Shown: positions 1 through 7,985 of the stretch, piece by piece
Layout: each line of letters begins with the position of its first letter
Numbering within the stretch: the stretch's first letter is position 1
Source of the DNA: Desulfosarcina ovata subsp. ovata
GTDB taxonomy: Bacteria > Desulfobacterota > Desulfobacteria > Desulfobacterales > Desulfosarcinaceae
NCBI RefSeq assembly: GCF_009689005.1
Contig: NZ_AP021879.1
Coordinates: forward strand, 744,001-808,000
DNA: 64,000 bases
Direction of reading: 5' to 3'
Notes under the pieces: model-generated
Databases searched by the model: none
Told to the model about the DNA's origin: nothing
The model's input: only the letters and a program-made list of their open reading frames with translations
Translations under genes and position numbers: made by a program

Positions 1-425
1 CCGCCACCCACCGGATTGACAACCGGTATTTCCAGCAGGTTCAACAGCATGATTTGGACTGCCGGGTGGGCTGTCGCGACCTCATCAAGAAATAGGGTGC
101 CGTTGTCAGACTCCAGAACAATGCCATCGTTATTCTTGGTTGCTCCGGTGAACGCATGCGCCACATGACCGTAAAGCTGACTTTGGGCAAGAGTCGGCAC
201 AAGGGCGCCGATGTTGGTTCTTCGAAAGTGATGTTTTTTACGCTGAGGGTGAAGGTCGTGGATGATATTGGCGACCATCGTTTTTCCGGTGCCGGTCTCG
301 CCGGTGATCATGACCCTGGCATCGGTGGGTGCCACTAGCTGGACCATCTCTTTTACGTCCTTGATCACCCGGCTTGCGCCGATCAACTGTTTTAAGGGAT
401 CTTTTGAAGCTGCGTCGTATTGCAA
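1..425 (-). CDS. Sigma-54-dependent transcriptional activator, PspF-like, partial (3' end outside window)
   Basis: About 141 N-terminal residues are visible; the rest runs off the left edge. It starts directly with the AAA+ domain of sigma-54 enhancer-binding proteins and has no receiver or sensor domain, as in PspF. Visible motifs are Walker A GETGTGKT (about residues 42-49), the sigma-54-contacting L1 loop as HAFTGA (about 90-95; the usual first Gly of GAFTGA is His), and Walker B GTLFLDEV (about 109-116). The start is a TTG preceded by a strong AAGGAGG; no ATG fits. It lies 21 bp downstream of the 447-1301 gene, so it is probably the last visible gene of a minus-strand operon. The missing C-terminal half should hold the rest of the AAA+ domain and a helix-turn-helix. 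The family is clear; the target genes are unknown. Confidence 0.88.
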   Translation of the reverse strand, partial: MQYDAASKDPLKQLIGASRVIKDVKEMVQLVAPTDARVMITGETGTGKTMVANIIHDLHPQRKKHHFRRTNIGALVPTLAQSQLYGHVAHAFTGATKNNDGIVLESDNGTLFLDEVATAHPAVQIMLLNLLEIPVVNPVGG

Positions 426-446
426 GGTACCGCCTCCTTTCCTTAA

Positions 447-1301
447 TCAAGCTACAGTGGCACAGTCTTCGACCAAAATGTCATAAGCACGCATGGCCGT
501 TTCGAAAGATTGGATGCATTTATTCTTGTATTCATCCATTTCCCACCAACTGCAGTCCAGTTCGCATTGTCTTTCGCGCCACATGTATTTCAGCCACACC
601 TCCATTCTTTCCACCTGTTGGATCACGTTGGGCTGATTCCTGGCTTCACCGTCATCTTCGATTTTGGGAAGAAGAATGGGTTCGACCTCAAAATCCCCGT
701 CATTCCAAAGACATTGAAAAATTAGATGGATGGTCTGTTCGGTGGGGAACCAGCGCTTGCGAAGGGAATATTCGAGAAACGGAACCGAAAACCGCAACAA
801 CTCGGACCGTGGTTTTGAAAAGCCTTTTGATTGAATGATCTCAAACTCTTCCGGAAACCAGATTTCAATGAATGGATGGGTTGCGCACCTGTCGATATCC
901 TCTTTTTTACCGCCCGCTTCAATGGTTCCAACGACAAGATCTTCTTTACCGGAGTAATCGAGCATTTTTTCCGCAGCCCTTTTGGCCTCATCCGAATAAA
1001 AGAAGTCGGCTGCCCACAAAAACACATGGCTGCGTGGTTGATAAAGCGTGAGCGCCTCAGAAAGACCGGCTTGCCATCTGCTGCAGGTGTCAAAACTTAA
1101 CACCGGCAACAACGCATACAATTCCTTATCATATTCAAGGTGAACCAAATCCTGCCAGCGTTCGGAGGATGGCGTGGCAACCACATGAATCCTTTCCTCA
1201 TTGACGAAAAAATCGAGCCAGCACTCGATATTCTCTATGTGACGGTGTTGATATGCACCCATGGTGGACGGACAATTCAAGACCAGTGCACTATCAATCA
1301 T
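447..1301 (-). CDS. Protein of unknown function (284 aa)
   Basis: I do not recognise the family. The chain is soluble-looking, with no signal peptide or membrane segment, and is rich in Trp and acidic residues, including a WAADFF stretch in the middle. An alternating strand/helix pattern and the opening SALVLNCPSTMG could fit a nucleotide-sugar-transferase-like fold, but I would not name it on that. The start was placed at the ATG at 1301 because AAAGGAGA lies just upstream; a longer upstream reading frame to 1436 has no ribosome site and would overlap the 2H-phosphoesterase gene. It lies between the 2H-phosphoesterase-like gene and the sigma-54 activator on the same strand with short gaps, so the three are probably co-transcribed. 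Confidence 0.6.
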   Translation of the reverse strand: MIDSALVLNCPSTMGAYQHRHIENIECWLDFFVNEERIHVVATPSSERWQDLVHLEYDKELYALLPVLSFDTCSRWQAGLSEALTLYQPRSHVFLWAADFFYSDEAKRAAEKMLDYSGKEDLVVGTIEAGGKKEDIDRCATHPFIEIWFPEEFEIIQSKGFSKPRSELLRFSVPFLEYSLRKRWFPTEQTIHLIFQCLWNDGDFEVEPILLPKIEDDGEARNQPNVIQQVERMEVWLKYMWRERQCELDCSWWEMDEYKNKCIQSFETAMRAYDILVEDCATVA

Positions 1302-1377
1302 CTTCTTTGTCTCCTTTCCCCGAGCATTGCTGTCGCGCAATGATTGCGCAAGCCGGCCTGACAACGTGCAGGTGCCG

Positions 1378-2142
1378 TCATTTGAAAAAGGTCGCCATGT
1401 CCGTAAACCCGTAAAGTGCAACCGAATGGAAGGCAATGGACTGGCCGGTGGTTTTTTTTGTGAAAATTTCCTCTAGCCCACCAAGATCCTTTCTGCACAC
1501 GTCTGCAAGATCGGGGTCTGCAAAATATCCCAAAGAAACATGGGGATTGAATGCCCTATGCAGATTCATATCCAGTAAAACCCCGACCTTGTCGTTTAAT
1601 TTTTTTCTCTCATCGAGCATCCGATCCAACACGGCCGCCGAGGCGTTGTCGGCGGGCGATAAGCGGGCTACCAGCGCCCTGTTGGACCAGATGGCCAGTT
1701 TTTCAAATCGAAAACCGATATTCCAATCGTTCTTGGCGGCAAGCTTGGATGCATTGACCGTTTCCGTCACCTTGGCAGCCGTTGCAAACGATTCCGGGAA
1801 CCCTTGCAGGTAGGTTTCCAACTCCTTGCGGTGCGAGGCGGTGACGCCGATGATATTGCCATCGTTTATCCCGTCCCAAATGGTGACGTGATAGGATTCA
1901 TAGGGAAGCGTGCAGAACAAGCAGGTGTTCATCAGCACTGCCGGCCTCATCGTTTCCATGGCTTCCGCCAGGGCCCTGTAAAGGGACAGGTCGGGGTCAC
2001 CATAGACATCACAGGCTACCTTTTTCAGATTTCCCATGGGTTCCAAAGCGTTTCCCGGACTGTCGAACAACAGGGAAAATCCGTGATACGGTGCCCAAAC
2101 GGGTTCAAAGCTTGCGATTTTTTCATTGGAAATCAAAGTCAT
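1378..2142 (-). CDS. 2H phosphoesterase-like protein (DUF1868-type)
   Basis: The 254-residue protein has the two H-x-(T/S) motifs of the 2H phosphoesterase superfamily: YHVTIWDG (His about 85) and PHVSLGYF (His about 201), separated by the usual distance. Members hydrolyse 2',3'-cyclic or 2',5'-linked nucleotides, or act in RNA repair. The sequence between the motifs looks most like the DUF1868 branch. No signal peptide is seen. The ATG is preceded by AAAGGAGGGGGG with good spacing. It is the first gene of a minus-strand group that continues with an unknown protein and a sigma-54 activator. The combination recalls RtcR-controlled RNA-repair operons (sigma-54 activator plus 2H/RtcA-type enzymes), but no RtcB or RtcA is seen here. 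The substrate is unknown. Confidence 0.72.
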   Translation of the reverse strand: MTLISNEKIASFEPVWAPYHGFSLLFDSPGNALEPMGNLKKVACDVYGDPDLSLYRALAEAMETMRPAVLMNTCLFCTLPYESYHVTIWDGINDGNIIGVTASHRKELETYLQGFPESFATAAKVTETVNASKLAAKNDWNIGFRFEKLAIWSNRALVARLSPADNASAAVLDRMLDERKKLNDKVGVLLDMNLHRAFNPHVSLGYFADPDLADVCRKDLGGLEEIFTKKTTGQSIAFHSVALYGFTDMATFFK

Positions 2143-2356
2143 CGCCCCCCTCCTTTCTTTTGCTTAGCAGGTTGAATGAAGAAAAAATGCCGGCAATTAT
2201 TTCCGGTGTATGGCAATGATATGGTTCATATTGTGTGCCAAGCGGATAAGTTGCCGCCATCACGAAATAAAGGAGTTTGGGGCATGGGTAATTGATACCA
2301 ATTTGACGAAAAAATAGGTGGATTTGTATGAAAAAATCAGAAATCAGCCTAAATTT

Positions 2357-2386
2357 TTTATAGCGGTGGTTTTTCAGAGTTGTCAA
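2357..2386 (-). promoter_or_regulatory. Predicted sigma-70-type promoter for the minus-strand operon
   Basis: On the minus strand there is a perfect -35 box TTGACA (2381-2386), an 18-bp spacer and a -10 box TATAAA (2357-2362). It points at the 2H-phosphoesterase gene starting at 2142, leaving a leader of about 205 bases. The match is good for a sequence-only call, but no transcript evidence exists. Confidence 0.5.
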
Positions 2387-2417
2387 ACCAAAATCGGGGG
2401 AATGTTGAAAAAGGAGT

Positions 2418-3179
2418 TCAGGGGAAGGATCTCATCTCCAAAATTTCACCGTTTAATTCCAGTCGCACCTTCTCTCTGATCCTGACAATATCCCTGTCCC
2501 TGCAAGGTGCATCGGTGTAAATGGTGCTCTTTTGTCCGATGAACCGCCGGGAACAGACAAAACGGTGCATGGGCAGATGAGATTTGAGCAGCAGGGCCGG
2601 CAGTTTCTTTGACGATCTGGACAGGGCTATCGTAATCCCGGAAAGATGGTGTTTGACGGATGAAATATAAAAATGCATCACCCGTCCCGTCCGATAGATT
2701 GATTCTTCGGAAAAAACCCAGGCGCATCTTTTCAAGGTTCCCGTTGCGCCGTTAAGATCCACCTGAACACAATCGGCATAGCGTTTTCGAATCACGCCTT
2801 CGATGACCTGCCCGACCTGGTTTTTCCAGATCGAATACTCATCTTCGGCTTTCATCCTTTCCAATATACGAATGAAAAGCGGACGGACTGTCTTTTGCAC
2901 AGGTTCGGGCAACGACGCCAATGAAAAGGTGACCGGCAGGATGTCATGTTCGAGGACCTCGGATTCAAGGCCCATTTTCTCGATAACCCTTTTATGTTGA
3001 GGCATGCGAAAAACGATATTGGCTGTCATTGAATCCAGATCCACAAGACAATCGGAGGCCTTATAGAAATTGCGCATCGCGGTTTCCATGGACAATGCCA
3101 GCGCTCTTTTGGCCGTCTCCGGCAGCACGCCCAGCGCATCCACAAGCTCTTCATAGCCATCAATGGCTTCGATATTCAT
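2418..3179 (-). CDS. NusA-like S1 RNA-binding protein
   Basis: The middle of this 253-residue protein (about 110-180) reads as an S1 domain: VGQVIEGVIRK, a VQVDL strand, an acidic loop with SEESIYRTGR, then GITIALSR. The following KLPALLLKSHLP parallels the NusA linker from S1 to the first KH domain. The N-terminal 110 residues resemble the NusA N-terminal dimensions, but no complete KH domains follow and the protein ends after about 70 more residues, much shorter than NusA (about 400-500). It would bind nascent RNA or the polymerase and might act as an element-encoded antiterminator. Start: ATG at 3179 is preferred because GAGAGGA precedes it; an ATG at 3191 is also in frame. It is divergent from the transfer genes at 3317. 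Fold moderately sure, function inferred. Confidence 0.5.
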   Translation of the reverse strand: MNIEAIDGYEELVDALGVLPETAKRALALSMETAMRNFYKASDCLVDLDSMTANIVFRMPQHKRVIEKMGLESEVLEHDILPVTFSLASLPEPVQKTVRPLFIRILERMKAEDEYSIWKNQVGQVIEGVIRKRYADCVQVDLNGATGTLKRCAWVFSEESIYRTGRVMHFYISSVKHHLSGITIALSRSSKKLPALLLKSHLPMHRFVCSRRFIGQKSTIYTDAPCRDRDIVRIREKVRLELNGEILEMRSFP

Positions 3180-3316
3180 CATTCCTCTCATTATCGTTTT
3201 ATTCCAAGGCTGATTTTACCGCCCCTTCAATATAAAGCCACAGCTAACCAAGCGATCGCCTTTAAACAGAACATAGGCCCACAGTAAAACCGGCACGCAT
3301 TGACAGGAGAGAAACA

Positions 3317-3757
3317 ATGACAAAACAGGAGACCCCACCCGATACCCAGGGAGAAAAAGAAGCAAAACCGGCCGCAAATGAAAAACGGCCCACCAGACAG
3401 CGAACCAAAACAGACTATGTGGAGCTTGCCAAAGAGAGAAACGCCCGGGTGATTTTGCACAACACCCCGGACACCTACCCGCTCACGGACATGGCCCGTT
3501 ATGCGGACCAGGGCATCCGGCGGTTGAGAAACCGCATCATGATATCCCTGGCGCCCAAAGAGGCCCTGCCGCTTCTGGACGAATACAACGATGCGCTCGT
3601 CCAACTCCACACGGTCGTATCGAAAATCTGTGCGGTTACCAACGTAAGGTACCGGACTCCCCGGGCATTAGCACAGATCCTTGGCGAACAGACACCCGAG
3701 GCGGCGGACAAGGCAAAAGCGGCAGCGAACCATCCAACCGGCCCGATGGAAAAATGA
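3317..3757 (+). CDS. Small charged protein of unknown function, first gene of the transfer operon
   Basis: This 146-residue protein is strongly charged: a Lys/Glu/Pro-rich N-terminus (first 40 residues, probably disordered), a helical middle with paired basic residues (GIRRLRNRI), and an Ala/Lys-rich tail. No signal peptide or membrane helix. AGGAGAG stands just before the ATG. Eighteen bases separate its stop from the HD-OmpA gene, so the two are very likely co-transcribed and head the tra operon. I recognise no family; a DNA-binding or assembly-accessory role is possible but nothing in the sequence proves it. Confidence 0.65.
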   Translation: MTKQETPPDTQGEKEAKPAANEKRPTRQRTKTDYVELAKERNARVILHNTPDTYPLTDMARYADQGIRRLRNRIMISLAPKEALPLLDEYNDALVQLHTVVSKICAVTNVRYRTPRALAQILGEQTPEAADKAKAAANHPTGPMEK

Positions 3758-3774
3758 CAAATTGACGGTGTCCC

Positions 3775-5520
3775 ATGAAATTCCATCTGTTTAAAAGAAA
3801 GCAAATTCCCCGAAAAATCGAGCTTGACGATCTGGCGCGCGCCTTCTGGCAGGATTCACCCATCGATAAAGCCTTCTTTGAAGAACCCGATCATGGCCAT
3901 CCATCAACGGCACCGGACTGGAAAACCGATGCGGTCCGGGATTTCTGGCTCCAATACATCCGGCCCTTCAAAAAAACCATAACAGCACCGGTATTGAAGA
4001 CCATCCAGAACCTGTTGATGGAACTGGAAACCATGGCGCCCTGTCCGTCGGTATCGCAAGCAGACGATGAGATCCCCCGACAATACCTGGCATTGTCGGG
4101 CATCGCTTTGATGGACCACGCCTTGAATGTCAGCCGGGAGGCGGTCGATCTGTTGAAGGCCAAGGAAAACGATTTTCAGATGCGTGTGGGCAAACTCCTG
4201 ATCGCGGCTCTGACCCACGATGTGGGCAAACACCCGTCCGCACGGATTGCCCATATGCCCCATTCCTATAACAGCGCCATGTGGCTTCAGCAACGCATCG
4301 GGCATTTAAAAGACAGAGAACAGATCATCGAAGCGGTTCGACTTCACCATGCCGGCGGCGGTTCATGCAAAACCGCACCTGCCAATCCCATCCTGTCCAT
4401 CCTGATGCAGGCCGACCGGATTGCCCGGCAAAAAGAGCTGGCCAATCTGGCTTTCGAAAAGCAAAGGCAACATTCCGGCAATCAGGAGCGGCAGCATTTA
4501 CCGGAGAACAGGATGAGAAGCGATTCGGACCATGGTGAGGAAAAAGAGGCGCATTGGTTCTCCAAAGAGATGTTCCTGGAGGATCTGCACTCACAGATCA
4601 GCGTCATGGGGTTTGACGCATTCCGCCATAAAGGTCGTGCCTACTTCTCGCCATCTATCATAAAAGGCGCGCTCAATCGCCTCAGGCGGCAGCGCGGCCT
4701 TTCCGATATCCGTTCGGGAGCCCAGATCCGGAAGATCCTATCAATGCATGTGCCGGAGGTCGCCAATGAAAAATGCCGGCTGCGGTTCAAGCAGAATTTC
4801 AAACCCATGAAAAGGTGGTTCTATATTTTCCCGGCATCATTGTTAGGCGCATCGGAGAAGACCGACCCGGACATCCCCAGGGACCGGAAAGGCCGATGGT
4901 TAAAGGGCATCGACCGGATTCAGGCACAACCCAACCAATGTCCCGAAACGAAATCCCTGCGGTTCCGGGACAAACAAGGTGAGAAAATGAAAACCGTCCT
5001 GTCGATCGTTCTGTTTTTGTCGACCGCCGTTTCTTATTCGCATGCGCTTGCCAGGGACACGGCTGCGGCCACGCACATCATCGGGCAGAAGAACCGTCAG
5101 CATGAATACGGGCCAGCAAGGGGGATGGAAAGGCCTGCCTATGTGATTACACCAACGGCTGCTGCCGCCAAGGCCGCCACGTCCCGCATACGGCAAAACA
5201 GGCCTGATCGTCCCGTCAAGAAGACTTTTGTCATCTATTTCGATTTCGGTTCCAGCGAACTTGAGCGATCCCAGAAGCAAAAGCTTTACCGGCTTGCCAC
5301 TATTATCGGTAACCGGCCGGCAGTCAGCGTAACCGGATATACCTGCCCGACGGGGCCGTTTGAAGCCAACCGACGATTGGCCCGGGAACGGGCGCAAACG
5401 GTCGCAACCTGGCTCAAAGAGCACGGCATCGAGGTGCGGCAGGCCGCGGGCAGACCCGAATGCTGCTATGTCTCCGATACCCGGCCGGCCGAAAACCGAA
5501 GAGTGGAAATCGTCTTTTAA
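3775..5520 (+). CDS. HD-domain protein fused in frame to signal-anchor and OmpA-like domain
   Basis: The 581-residue reading frame joins two unlike halves. Residues about 100-195 carry an HD-type metal-dependent phosphohydrolase signature: MDHALNVS (His115), LTHDVGKHP (His148-Asp149) and VRLHH (191-192). At residue 405 there is a Met preceded by AAGGTGAG, followed by a typical signal peptide (MKTVLSIVLFLSTAV to the ALA cleavage-like site). Residues about 485-581 form an OmpA-like peptidoglycan-binding domain (FDFGSS, the TGYTCPTG turn, NRRLARERA, ENRRVEIVF). It may be a single membrane-spanning protein with HD domain inside and OmpA domain in the periplasm, or a frame that also makes a separate exported OmpA protein from the internal start at 4987. 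The HD half is a paralog of the protein at 55271-56623. A relaxase-like (MobH) role is possible but unproven. Confidence 0.72.
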   Translation: MKFHLFKRKQIPRKIELDDLARAFWQDSPIDKAFFEEPDHGHPSTAPDWKTDAVRDFWLQYIRPFKKTITAPVLKTIQNLLMELETMAPCPSVSQADDEIPRQYLALSGIALMDHALNVSREAVDLLKAKENDFQMRVGKLLIAALTHDVGKHPSARIAHMPHSYNSAMWLQQRIGHLKDREQIIEAVRLHHAGGGSCKTAPANPILSILMQADRIARQKELANLAFEKQRQHSGNQERQHLPENRMRSDSDHGEEKEAHWFSKEMFLEDLHSQISVMGFDAFRHKGRAYFSPSIIKGALNRLRRQRGLSDIRSGAQIRKILSMHVPEVANEKCRLRFKQNFKPMKRWFYIFPASLLGASEKTDPDIPRDRKGRWLKGIDRIQAQPNQCPETKSLRFRDKQGEKMKTVLSIVLFLSTAVSYSHALARDTAAATHIIGQKNRQHEYGPARGMERPAYVITPTAAAAKAATSRIRQNRPDRPVKKTFVIYFDFGSSELERSQKQKLYRLATIIGNRPAVSVTGYTCPTGPFEANRRLARERAQTVATWLKEHGIEVRQAAGRPECCYVSDTRPAENRRVEIVF

Positions 5521-5556
5521 CTACAATCAACCAACCCGAAAAGGAGGTCCCCATTC

Positions 5557-5883
5557 ATGTCCCGATTCACAGAAACGATGAAAAAGGCCAGCGCAAAAAA
5601 GAATCTGATCATCACGGCGGGCATTGTCCTGGGCAGCGCCGCATCGGCGGCGGCCATCACCGCGCCGACCGGTCCCACGGACTTTGCCTGGGATGTGTAT
5701 GACATCGGCGTCAACAGAATCCTGAACGGTCCCATCGGTTTTGTCGCCGGCGCCGGCGCCATGGTGGCCGGGGCCGTGGCCGCCATTCAGCAGAAGATCG
5801 CCATGGCTGCACTCGCGATTCTCGGCGGGGCGGTGCTGCTCAATGCCGATTCGATGATCACCAGTCTCGGAATGGTTTTTTAA
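5557..5883 (+). CDS. traA: TraA/VirB2-like conjugative pilin precursor
   Basis: The 108-residue protein has a basic N-terminus, a hydrophobic leader ending in an Ala-rich ASAAA site, and two further hydrophobic segments in the mature part (GFVAGAGAMVAGAVAA and AMAALAILGGAVLL) with a short polar loop (QQK). That is the layout of F-type and VirB2 pilins: cleaved, inserted in the inner membrane with two helices, then polymerised into the pilus. A strong AAAAGGAGG precedes the ATG, as expected for a highly made subunit. It stands directly before traL-traE-traK-traB, the normal MPF-F order. No residues diagnostic for N-acetylation or cyclisation can be judged. Confidence 0.85.
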   Translation: MSRFTETMKKASAKKNLIITAGIVLGSAASAAAITAPTGPTDFAWDVYDIGVNRILNGPIGFVAGAGAMVAGAVAAIQQKIAMAALAILGGAVLLNADSMITSLGMVF

Positions 5884-5894
5884 AGGAGCGCGAA

Positions 5895-6161
5895 ATGGCA
5901 GAAAGGTTCCCGCAATACTTGTCCGCACCCGTGCAGGTGCTCTGGTTCGAAACCGACGAGCTGGCCATCATCATCCTGTTTTTCCTGCTGGCCTCCATCT
6001 TTCACGGTGTTTTGTGGATATTGTGCATTGCGGGACCCTTTGCCTATTCAAGCCTCAAGAACAGGTATCCGTCCAGCTTTCTTATGCACATGCTCTATTT
6101 TTCTGGAATCAAGCGCTTGAAAAATTATCCCACTTCCTTTGCCAACACTTTTTCCGAATGA
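5895..6161 (+). CDS. traL: Conjugal transfer protein TraL
   Basis: The 88-residue protein matches TraL in size and pattern: a short amphipathic N-terminus (FPQYLSAPVQVLWFETDE), a hydrophobic hairpin (AIIILFFLLASIF...VLWILCIAGPFAY) and a basic C-terminal tail with NRYPSSF. TraL is a small inner-membrane protein of the pilus-assembly complex, the MPF-F counterpart of VirB3. The start ATG has TAAAGGAG at good spacing. Its stop overlaps the traE start (ATGA), so translation is coupled. Position between traA and traE supports the call. Confidence 0.88.
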   Translation: MAERFPQYLSAPVQVLWFETDELAIIILFFLLASIFHGVLWILCIAGPFAYSSLKNRYPSSFLMHMLYFSGIKRLKNYPTSFANTFSE

Positions 6162-6727
6162 CGGCCATGCACATTAAAAAATTCATAAACAAATTCGACA
6201 ACCTGAAGGCAGAAAACAGACTGCTCAAATTCGTGATCATCGTCATCGGCATCGGATGCGTCGTCTCCTCGATCCTGTCGCTGCAGGCCGTAAAGTACCA
6301 GAAGGTGATCATCCTGCCGCCGGCGGTGGACAAACGCATTGTTATCCGGGGCAGCAGCGTGAACGCGGAATATATCGAGCTGTTCTCAAAATATGCCATG
6401 GGGCTGCTGCTGAACTACACCCCCAGGATTTACGACGACCAGATCAATGACCTGCTCAAACTCACCTCGCCCGGGTACTATCCGGCCCTGAACCGCAAAC
6501 TGATCGAGATGAAGGAGAATGTGAAACGGCTTGCCATCACCAGCATGTTCTATCCGCACATCCTTCGCATCAATCAGGAAAAACAGGAGATCAAAATCCT
6601 GGGGCTGCGGATTCAGACCGCCCGAAGCCAGGAGATCGAGCGCGAGGAAAAAATCTACATGCTCAACTATCAAATGATCAACGGGAGATTCTATGTCGAT
6701 GGCATCCAGGAGATCGAAAAAAAGTAA
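6158..6727 (+). CDS. traE: Conjugal transfer protein TraE (VirB5/VirB8-like inner-membrane component)
   Basis: 189 residues, the usual TraE length. A charged cytoplasmic N-terminus (residues 1-25) is followed by one transmembrane helix (FVIIVIGIGCVVSSILSL), then a periplasmic domain with the family's VIILPP, YIELFSKYAMGLLLNYTP and YPALNRKL segments. TraE is a bitopic protein of the mating-pair-formation complex. The start is the ATG that overlaps the traL stop; a longer in-frame reading back to 6014 lies inside traL and is ignored. Its 3' end overlaps the traK start by 35 bases, so the operon is tightly coupled. Confidence 0.88.
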   Translation: MTAMHIKKFINKFDNLKAENRLLKFVIIVIGIGCVVSSILSLQAVKYQKVIILPPAVDKRIVIRGSSVNAEYIELFSKYAMGLLLNYTPRIYDDQINDLLKLTSPGYYPALNRKLIEMKENVKRLAITSMFYPHILRINQEKQEIKILGLRIQTARSQEIEREEKIYMLNYQMINGRFYVDGIQEIEKK

Positions 6728-7973
6728 ACCCCGGCTTATCTGGTTTCTGCTGGCGCTGTTGGCACCGGTTTATGCGGTTGCCAGTCCGCAGAGCGGGCAG
6801 ACCCGGTATTGGATCCGGATTGCCGACAAACAGGACAACCTGGCCGCTGTCCATGATCTTATGGCCGGCCTGTCCGATGAAATCGAAAAAGACGAACTTC
6901 GCATCTGTATGGACAACAGTGAATATGTGCTGGTTCATACCGGCGCCGCGGATCCGGATGCGGCCTTTTTGATCAGGGAGAAAGTTTCCCAGCATCTGGG
7001 CGCCAAGGTTCATACGGCCATCGTCCATTATGATCCGGCCCAGTGCTTTGCCACCGCCCACTTTTTGAAAAAGGCGGCCGGGAAAACACCCCCGCCCATG
7101 CCGACGACGGCCGCAAAACAGCAAAAGGCCCCCAAATCCCGTCCATCGGTTCATATCTATCCGGACATCGCCGGACACACCCGAAAAAAGGGCGGCAGAC
7201 TCGAGACCACCGACCATGCGACGGTGCTGTCCAAATCCATGGTCCAGGTCCTGCCCGAACTTTCCACCCAGGTTTATCTGAGCAATCTGGATATCAACAG
7301 GGTCACCTGCATGGGCAACCGGCCGGTCAAGGATGTGGTCTTCTCCGCTGAAAAGGGCGTCACCGCAAAAATCAACGGCAGCAACGCGTTTATCAAGCTT
7401 CAGATGCACCGGGACAATCCGTCCGTAAAACCCCAAGCCGTCGAGGATCCGGTGGAGCTGTACGTGGTGTGCGGAAGCGCCGGCGATGTGTACACCGTTA
7501 TCGGAGTCCCCAAAAAGATACCGGCCCAATGGATCCAGCTGGTTTCGAAAACCGGGGATGTCAAAAGGAACCTGTCTCTGTTCGAGGGCAAAGACTTTGA
7601 AAAAAAGGTCGTTACCCTCGTCAAGCAGGCCTGGACGGGAGAATATCCCGATTCATACGCCATCGAAGATATTGACCGCCGCCTGACGATAGAGGGCCTG
7701 GCGTGGCTCGACATCACCCTACGCCGGACGGTGGATGTCGATGGCGAGGGGTTTCGCATCAAGGAGTATGCGCTGCTTGTAAGCGATAACGCGGCTGAAG
7801 CGCATTACGGCATCCGTGAAAAGCAGTTTGTGCTGCCCCGGTTGTCCGAACATCCTTTGGCCATCACCCTCGACGGCCTGATTGTCCGGAAAGAAACGCC
7901 AACCCGCCTGTTTATCGTTGAACGATCGGAACAAGAGCCGCGCATCGGCATCGGCAGGCCGACCACCAAGTAG
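6693..7973 (+). CDS. traK: Conjugal transfer secretin-like protein TraK, with N-terminal extension
   Basis: TraK is the VirB9-like outer-membrane-associated ring protein of the F-type core complex. A signal peptide is visible (basic SRRSKKSK, hydrophobic LIWFLLALLAPVYA). The C-terminal 230 residues show the TraK pattern: VYLSNLDINRVTCMGNRPV, KLYV-like PVELYVVCG, then VPKKIPAQWIQL and an IPxRL-like tail. At 426 residues it is far longer than F TraK (about 240). The extra part (about 35-150) contains YWIRIADKQDN and IREKVSQHLG, which looks like a SPOR-type peptidoglycan-binding fold, followed by a Pro/Lys linker. That extra domain is an inference. The ATG follows GGGAG and lies inside the end of traE. 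Confidence 0.84.
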   Translation: MSMASRRSKKSKPRLIWFLLALLAPVYAVASPQSGQTRYWIRIADKQDNLAAVHDLMAGLSDEIEKDELRICMDNSEYVLVHTGAADPDAAFLIREKVSQHLGAKVHTAIVHYDPAQCFATAHFLKKAAGKTPPPMPTTAAKQQKAPKSRPSVHIYPDIAGHTRKKGGRLETTDHATVLSKSMVQVLPELSTQVYLSNLDINRVTCMGNRPVKDVVFSAEKGVTAKINGSNAFIKLQMHRDNPSVKPQAVEDPVELYVVCGSAGDVYTVIGVPKKIPAQWIQLVSKTGDVKRNLSLFEGKDFEKKVVTLVKQAWTGEYPDSYAIEDIDRRLTIEGLAWLDITLRRTVDVDGEGFRIKEYALLVSDNAAEAHYGIREKQFVLPRLSEHPLAITLDGLIVRKETPTRLFIVERSEQEPRIGIGRPTTK

Positions 7974-7985
7974 AGGCAATTTCTC

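Noticed and set aside
2225-2243. TTGGCACACAATATGAA on the minus strand as a sigma-54 promoter before the 2H gene
   Set aside because: The -24 GG fits, but ten bases later there is GA rather than the required GC; the TTGACA/TATAAA pair further up is better.
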